10,545 nt of DNA, taken from contig PBWO01000048.1 in assembly GCA_002727275.1 (NCBI GenBank), positions 1 through 10,545 on the forward strand, written 5' to 3'. Below the pieces are notes generated by a model that ran no database searches, was not told where the DNA came from, and saw nothing but the letters and a program-made list of their open reading frames with translations. The number at the start of each line of letters is the position of its first letter. The first letter of the stretch is position 1. Below are positions 7,510-10,545 of this stretch, in pieces. This DNA is from Methanobacteriota archaeon. GTDB taxonomy: Archaea; Thermoplasmatota; Poseidoniia; Poseidoniales; Thalassarchaeaceae. A program made the translations under genes and the position numbers.

Positions 7510-8739
7510 ATGTTCCCCGAGTGCATCGACTGTAGAGGGACCAAGGGATTGTGTGGAATATCTCCCTGTCCTCTGCTGGCTGAGGTCAGATCCAAACTAC
7601 CCACAATCGAGTCTAGCAGTGTTAGCGAAGTAGTCGGGCCGAGTCCTCCATCAATGTTCGTAGGCAGATACGGATACCCCGATGTCAGGGCTGGTCCGAG
7701 TGCAACATGGGCTGTAGATGAGGATGATACTAAGCAACTTACCAGTGGCGACCCTGCTGATTTGTTCGGAAAATCCCTAGAAGAGGTTGCAGCTAGACAT
7801 GCCAATCTAATCACTGGTGGTAGGATAACGAAAGTCCGTAGCGCTCGGTCTCCAGACCAGATGCTGGAGACTACACAAGAGATTGCTATGGCTGGGAGAA
7901 GTGTGGATATTGAGTTGGACTTTGCTCGCCCTATCGCTGTTGGTTGTAGTCCAACCTTCGATAGTATGAGTACCCCTCTAGGTCCTTCAGGAGAAGTACT
8001 TCGAGCAGAGGTCGTGGGTCATGCAAGCATTCCTAGAAAGGTCGATTCAATCGCCAATGAGGAAGATATGTTGGCTAACGATGCCATAGAGGAGTTGACT
8101 GAAGCATCAATTGGGGAGGCTCAGATTTCTCGTCTGCTCTCGGGTGGTTTGCTAGGCAAGGCTGACAATAGGAAACTAGTTCCCACTAGATGGGGTATCA
8201 CTGCTACTGATGATATGCTCAGCAAGCAGTTGTGGGATAAGGTCAGGCACCATCCTTCTCTGGACAAAGTGCAGGTCTACGAGGCCAACTACCTAGACAA
8301 CCAGTTTCATGTCATCCTAACTCCTGGTTTGTGGGCCTTCCATATGCTGGAGGCTTGGACCAGAGGTAGTGTCTGGACTGGTACGGGCAAGGTTCTGGGA
8401 GACTGGGAGGATATTGAGCCGCGCAAGGAGTATGCTAACCAAATTACAGGGGCCTACTATTCTGCTAGACTCGGTGTGCTGGAACACATGAATTCTGTTG
8501 GCCGTTCGGGGGCCTGCCTGGTATGGAGGGACATTGGCCCAGGATACTGGGCACCGGTCGGAGTCTGGTTGATTCGCGAGACGGTTCGCGAGGCCATGCG
8601 GAGCTCTCCCAAAGAATTCGACACACTGGAGCAAGCGATACAATATGTGGCTCCCAGAGTTTCTGCACCCGATGACCTGCGAAACTCTTGGTTCGTAAAG
8701 CGAGGACGACAGATGAGGCTGGATACTTTCGCTATCTAA
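7510..8739 (+). CDS. nreA: DNA repair protein NreA (DUF650/DUF651)
   Basis: Nre proteins are archaeal repair factors. Haloferax NreA and NreB are linked to DNA damage tolerance and act through PCNA. The 409-residue protein opens with a zinc-finger-like cluster, C5-x2-C8-x6-C15-G-x3-C20-P, typical of the family. The conserved block FVGRYGYPDVRAGP (50-63) follows, with GDPADLFGKSLEEV at 80-93, RPIAVGCSPTFDS at 140-152 and the second-domain block RKLVPTRWGITATDD at 221-235. The C-terminus (401-409, QMRLDTFAI) fits a PCNA-interacting motif Q-x-x-L-x-x-F, with Ala where a second aromatic residue is usual. The ATG at 7510 is preceded by an open frame but by no earlier ATG, and the zinc cluster begins five residues in, so this start fits. 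There is no Shine-Dalgarno sequence. The gene diverges from the zinc-ribbon gene, and its stop overlaps that of the facing HTH_10 regulator. Confidence 0.9.
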   Translation: MFPECIDCRGTKGLCGISPCPLLAEVRSKLPTIESSSVSEVVGPSPPSMFVGRYGYPDVRAGPSATWAVDEDDTKQLTSGDPADLFGKSLEEVAARHANLITGGRITKVRSARSPDQMLETTQEIAMAGRSVDIELDFARPIAVGCSPTFDSMSTPLGPSGEVLRAEVVGHASIPRKVDSIANEEDMLANDAIEELTEASIGEAQISRLLSGGLLGKADNRKLVPTRWGITATDDMLSKQLWDKVRHHPSLDKVQVYEANYLDNQFHVILTPGLWAFHMLEAWTRGSVWTGTGKVLGDWEDIEPRKEYANQITGAYYSARLGVLEHMNSVGRSGACLVWRDIGPGYWAPVGVWLIRETVREAMRSSPKEFDTLEQAIQYVAPRVSAPDDLRNSWFVKRGRQMRLDTFAI

Positions 8740-9380
8740 CGAGTATTTTCTAGAAAGCCGCCGACAATCTCGCTTTCTGCCTTTACCAACTGCTCTGCTA
8801 CGGTTGACTTGGACAGACCCAGTTTGGAGGCCAGCCCTCTGATTGATATCTTCTTCGGAACCTCGTACCATCCGTTCCTATGTGCCACCTTGATTATCCT
8901 GTGCTGCTGCAGGGTTGGGCCCTTCTGGACTAGTCCTTCTGAGGACTTAGCAGATGTGATCCTCTCAACAGGAACGGCCTCTCGAATTGCTCTGAGGAAG
9001 TTCACCATCGAAGATTGTCGCCCAGCGACCTGAATTACCAAACCGTTGGATGTTAAGTTGGTTCCAGCAAGGAGAGTTAGGTCGCGAGATTCAAAGAATT
9101 GGCCCACTATTTCTTTATCCAATTCTAGTGAAATTAGATGGTGAGTGAGGTACTCTGTAGTCCACTCTTCCAATATCTCAACAACTGTGATCCCCCCAAT
9201 TCTAAATCCCGGAGGAGGACACATTCCGTTAGTGGTAATGCATTCACACATAATCCGCAGACGGCCGTCTATCTGGTCGAGAACCCCTCGGTAGTCCCAA
9301 CTGACTGCCTGCAGCGCTGTTTGGATTCTCTGATCGTGCTCGATTGATGGAATGGAACACTCGACCCTCACCGCCCTCAT
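8736..9380 (-). CDS. HTH_10 (bacterioopsin-activator type) transcription regulator
   Basis: This is a predicted DNA-binding regulator of 214 residues. The C-terminal part (about 156-208) matches the HTH_10 pattern of Bat-type archaeal regulators: LQQHRIIKVAHRNGWYEVP, then ISIRGLASKLGLSKSTVAEQL with the recognition helix near 188-202, then KAESEIV. The N-terminal 150 residues would be the sensing or dimerisation part. They contain Cys8, Cys45, Cys47 and Cys54, but I cannot assign a ligand domain. The ATG at 9380 is chosen because AGGAGG lies six bases upstream. The gene is 66 bp downstream of the surface-protein gene on the same strand, so it could be read through from it or use its own promoter in that gap. 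A perfect 10-bp palindrome there could be a regulator site. The stop overlaps the nreA stop. The targets are unknown. Confidence 0.84.
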   Translation of the reverse strand: MRAVRVECSIPSIEHDQRIQTALQAVSWDYRGVLDQIDGRLRIMCECITTNGMCPPPGFRIGGITVVEILEEWTTEYLTHHLISLELDKEIVGQFFESRDLTLLAGTNLTSNGLVIQVAGRQSSMVNFLRAIREAVPVERITSAKSSEGLVQKGPTLQQHRIIKVAHRNGWYEVPKKISIRGLASKLGLSKSTVAEQLVKAESEIVGGFLENTR

Positions 9381-9386
9381 CTTGAC

Positions 9387-9392
9387 CCTCCT
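9387..9392 (-). promoter_or_regulatory. strong Shine-Dalgarno site of the HTH_10 gene
   Basis: AGGAGG on the minus strand sits six bases before the ATG at 9380. It is complementary to the conserved CCUCCU end of archaeal 16S rRNA. It fixes the start of the regulator. No comparably good site precedes the other complete genes in the window. Confidence 0.75.
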
Positions 9393-9397
9393 AGACT

Positions 9398-9407
9398 TGA
9401 GGCCTCA
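9398..9407. promoter_or_regulatory. 10-bp perfect palindrome, possible operator
   Basis: TGAGGCCTCA is its own reverse complement. It lies between the Shine-Dalgarno site of the HTH_10 gene and an AT-rich, TATA-like stretch at 9414-9423 (TTTTCTTAAC on the minus strand). A dimeric regulator bound here would cover the start of transcription. This is an inference from position and symmetry only. A perfect 10-bp palindrome is expected about once per 1000 positions. Confidence 0.3.
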
Positions 9408-9413
9408 TGTGGG

Positions 9414-9423
9414 GTTAAGAAAA
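9414..9423 (-). promoter_or_regulatory. weak TATA-like stretch upstream of the HTH_10 gene
   Basis: On the minus strand this reads TTTTCTTAAC and is centred about 38 bases before the regulator's ATG. It would place transcription start near 9392, giving a 12-base leader that just contains the Shine-Dalgarno site. The same T-rich stretch lies just after the stop of the surface-protein gene, so it could instead serve as a T-tract terminator for that gene. Confidence 0.25.
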
Positions 9424-9446
9424 TGATTCATTGTTGTTCGACATAT

Positions 9447-10545
9447 TCAGTTCCTGCGACTTCGCGCTCTTTCCTCATTTTCCACTATTGCCTGAGCAAC
9501 CTCAGGAGAGTAGCCTAAGTCGGATAGATCTCTAACTTGCTGCTCGGTGCTTTCGGCGGCCGGAGATACTTCTCTCATGGTCTCTTCTACGGACCATGTT
9601 TGATCCTCAACGCGGATTTTGGCGCGGTCTTGCCTGGCTGACATCATCATCCCAGCAATCAATAGTACTGCAACGCTACCAAGCATGAGCATCATGAATG
9701 CATTGCTTCGTAGAGTGTACAATATTCGGCCTGTGACTCGGTCGTCCTCAAGAGAATCCATACAACCATCTCCGTCGATGTCAGAGCCTGAGGTTGAGTC
9801 CCAGTTGCTGAGGCCCATTGGGCAGCTGTCTGATGAATCTGGTACACCATCTCCATCATCATCCCAGTCCTCAGTAGAATCATCACAGCCATCTCTATCG
9901 AAATCTGAAAAGACGCTGACACTCAATGGGCATTGGTCAAACTCGTCATAGATGCCATCACCGTCGTCGTCGGGGTCGTTTGAATCGATGCATCCATCCG
10001 AGTCGAAATCTTCCTCTGGAGAGGATAGCCAAGTAGAGGATTGGTCTCCTTCGCAGTTATCGTAGGCGGTCTCAATGCCATCATTGTCTAGATCGTTGTC
10101 CTCAAGATAGTCGTCACAGCCATCTCCATCACCATCGACTAGCGCCTCTGCGATTACTGAGCTTCTAATACAAGAGTCGTCCCAGTCATAGTGGCCGTCA
10201 TCATCATCATCCAAGTCCTCGTATTCGTCGTGACATCCATCAGAGTCCCAGTCATTGAGAAGAGTAGAAGTCCATCCAAGCATTCCTGCGGGACAGTTGT
10301 CCTCTGAATCGAGAATGCCATCGTTGTCTCTGTCATAATCCTCAGTAGCGTCGTGGCAGCCATCAGAATCATAATCGCTAGCAGGCTCTGATATCCACAC
10401 AGACATTCCCATTGGACACAAATCATCGTGGTCCAGAATCTGGTCGTTGTCGTCATCAATATCTTCTTGGTTGTGGCAGCCATCTTCGTCGTGATCGAAA
10501 ACAAGACTGTTCCACCATGACATTCCAGAAGGACAATCGTCTACA
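9447..10545 (-). CDS. surface protein with thrombospondin type 3 repeats and C-terminal membrane anchor, N-terminus outside window
   Basis: Only the C-terminal 365 residues are present. The frame runs open through the right edge, where it reads VDDCPSG before the first visible Met, so that Met (codon at 10523) is not the start. Numbering from that Met, residues 1-260 are about seven acidic repeats of the thrombospondin type 3 kind, such as DxDxDGC and DxDNDGI, with a DxCPxGMSxW element. These bind calcium in known proteins. One transmembrane helix (about 275-296) is followed by the basic stretch SARQDRAKIR, so the repeats face outward and a tail of about 60 residues is inside. The tail ends in a short helical segment, VRDLSDLGYSPEVAQAIVENEE (two halves of one motif, 330-351). 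No enzymatic domain is visible, and any catalytic or adhesive part would lie beyond the window. Likely roles are surface attachment or anchoring of an extracellular domain. Confidence 0.85.
   Translation of the reverse strand, partial: VDDCPSGMSWWNSLVFDHDEDGCHNQEDIDDDNDQILDHDDLCPMGMSVWISEPASDYDSDGCHDATEDYDRDNDGILDSEDNCPAGMLGWTSTLLNDWDSDGCHDEYEDLDDDDDGHYDWDDSCIRSSVIAEALVDGDGDGCDDYLEDNDLDNDGIETAYDNCEGDQSSTWLSSPEEDFDSDGCIDSNDPDDDGDGIYDEFDQCPLSVSVFSDFDRDGCDDSTEDWDDDGDGVPDSSDSCPMGLSNWDSTSGSDIDGDGCMDSLEDDRVTGRILYTLRSNAFMMLMLGSVAVLLIAGMMMSARQDRAKIRVEDQTWSVEETMREVSPAAESTEQQVRDLSDLGYSPEVAQAIVENEERARSRRN
9744..10545 (-). repeat. tandem thrombospondin type 3-like coding repeats
   Basis: About seven units of 36-42 residues lie in tandem. 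Each contains a DxC motif, usually DxCP, then a DxDxDGC motif, followed by an acidic run such as DxDNDGI. Paired cysteines within a unit are 15-21 residues apart (36/56, 77/97, 118/136, 157/178, 198/213, 234/254 in the numbering from the codon at 10523). The fourth and sixth units diverge most and lack the GMSxW element. At the DNA level this appears as recurrent CATC and GTCGTC runs, which are due to Asp codons. Confidence 0.85.

Noticed and set aside
8317..8871. 184-codon open frame on the minus strand across nreA
   Set aside because: It lies antisense to strongly conserved NreA blocks and runs into the HTH_10 gene. Its composition is typical of an antisense shadow and it matches no known domain.
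9619..9951. 110-codon open frame on the plus strand, rich in Ser and Pro
   Set aside because: It is the reverse reading of the Asp-rich repeat region. The Ser runs come from GAT/GAC codons read backwards.
9744..10545. Possible CRISPR-like or satellite repeat from recurring CATC and GTCGTC runs
   Set aside because: The repeats are in frame, vary at the DNA level and have no spacers. They encode thrombospondin type 3 units.
1..10545. Defence system, mobile element or other novel multi-gene system
   Set aside because: No transposase, integrase, nuclease cassette, terminal repeats or direct repeats were seen. The genes are housekeeping or lineage-typical.

Overview
The window looks like a piece of a euryarchaeal chromosome, most likely Marine Group II (Candidatus Poseidoniales) or a close relative. 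The evidence is a set of archaeal markers: the large subunit of the D-family DNA polymerase, an MptE-type pterin diphosphokinase, the Fe-S primase large subunit, a DUF373 membrane protein, the repair protein NreA and a Bat-type (HTH_10) regulator. An acidic surface protein with thrombospondin type 3 repeats and a C-terminal membrane anchor adds to this. The group assignment rests on recalled gene content, not on a search.

Layout from left to right: the polymerase D large subunit (+) enters from the left edge and ends at 3776. Facing it is mptE (-, 3773-4528). A 62-bp divergent gap leads to priL (+, 4591-5763), followed in the same direction by DUF373 (+, 5807-6976). A small zinc-ribbon protein (-, 6977 to about 7411) faces DUF373 and diverges from nreA (+, 7510-8739). 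The HTH_10 regulator (-, 8736-9380) faces nreA. The surface protein (-, 9447 to the right edge) lies upstream of the regulator on the same strand and is cut by the window end.

Three genes serve genome maintenance: PolD is the replicative polymerase, PriL is half of the primase, and NreA is a repair factor linked to PCNA. Both the polymerase and NreA end in PCNA-binding-like tails. The other genes concern pterin cofactor synthesis, an uncharacterised archaeal membrane protein, regulation and the cell surface.

The layout is very compact. All three convergent gene pairs have stop codons that overlap or touch. The only noncoding stretches are 4529-4590, 5764-5806, 7412-7509 and 9381-9446, so no gap reaches 300 bases. 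I found no tRNA, rRNA, CRISPR array, insertion sequence or defence system. The points most worth follow-up are the lineage-specific insertions in the polymerase, the shared stop codons, a palindrome in the regulator's promoter, and the unrecognised zinc-ribbon protein.
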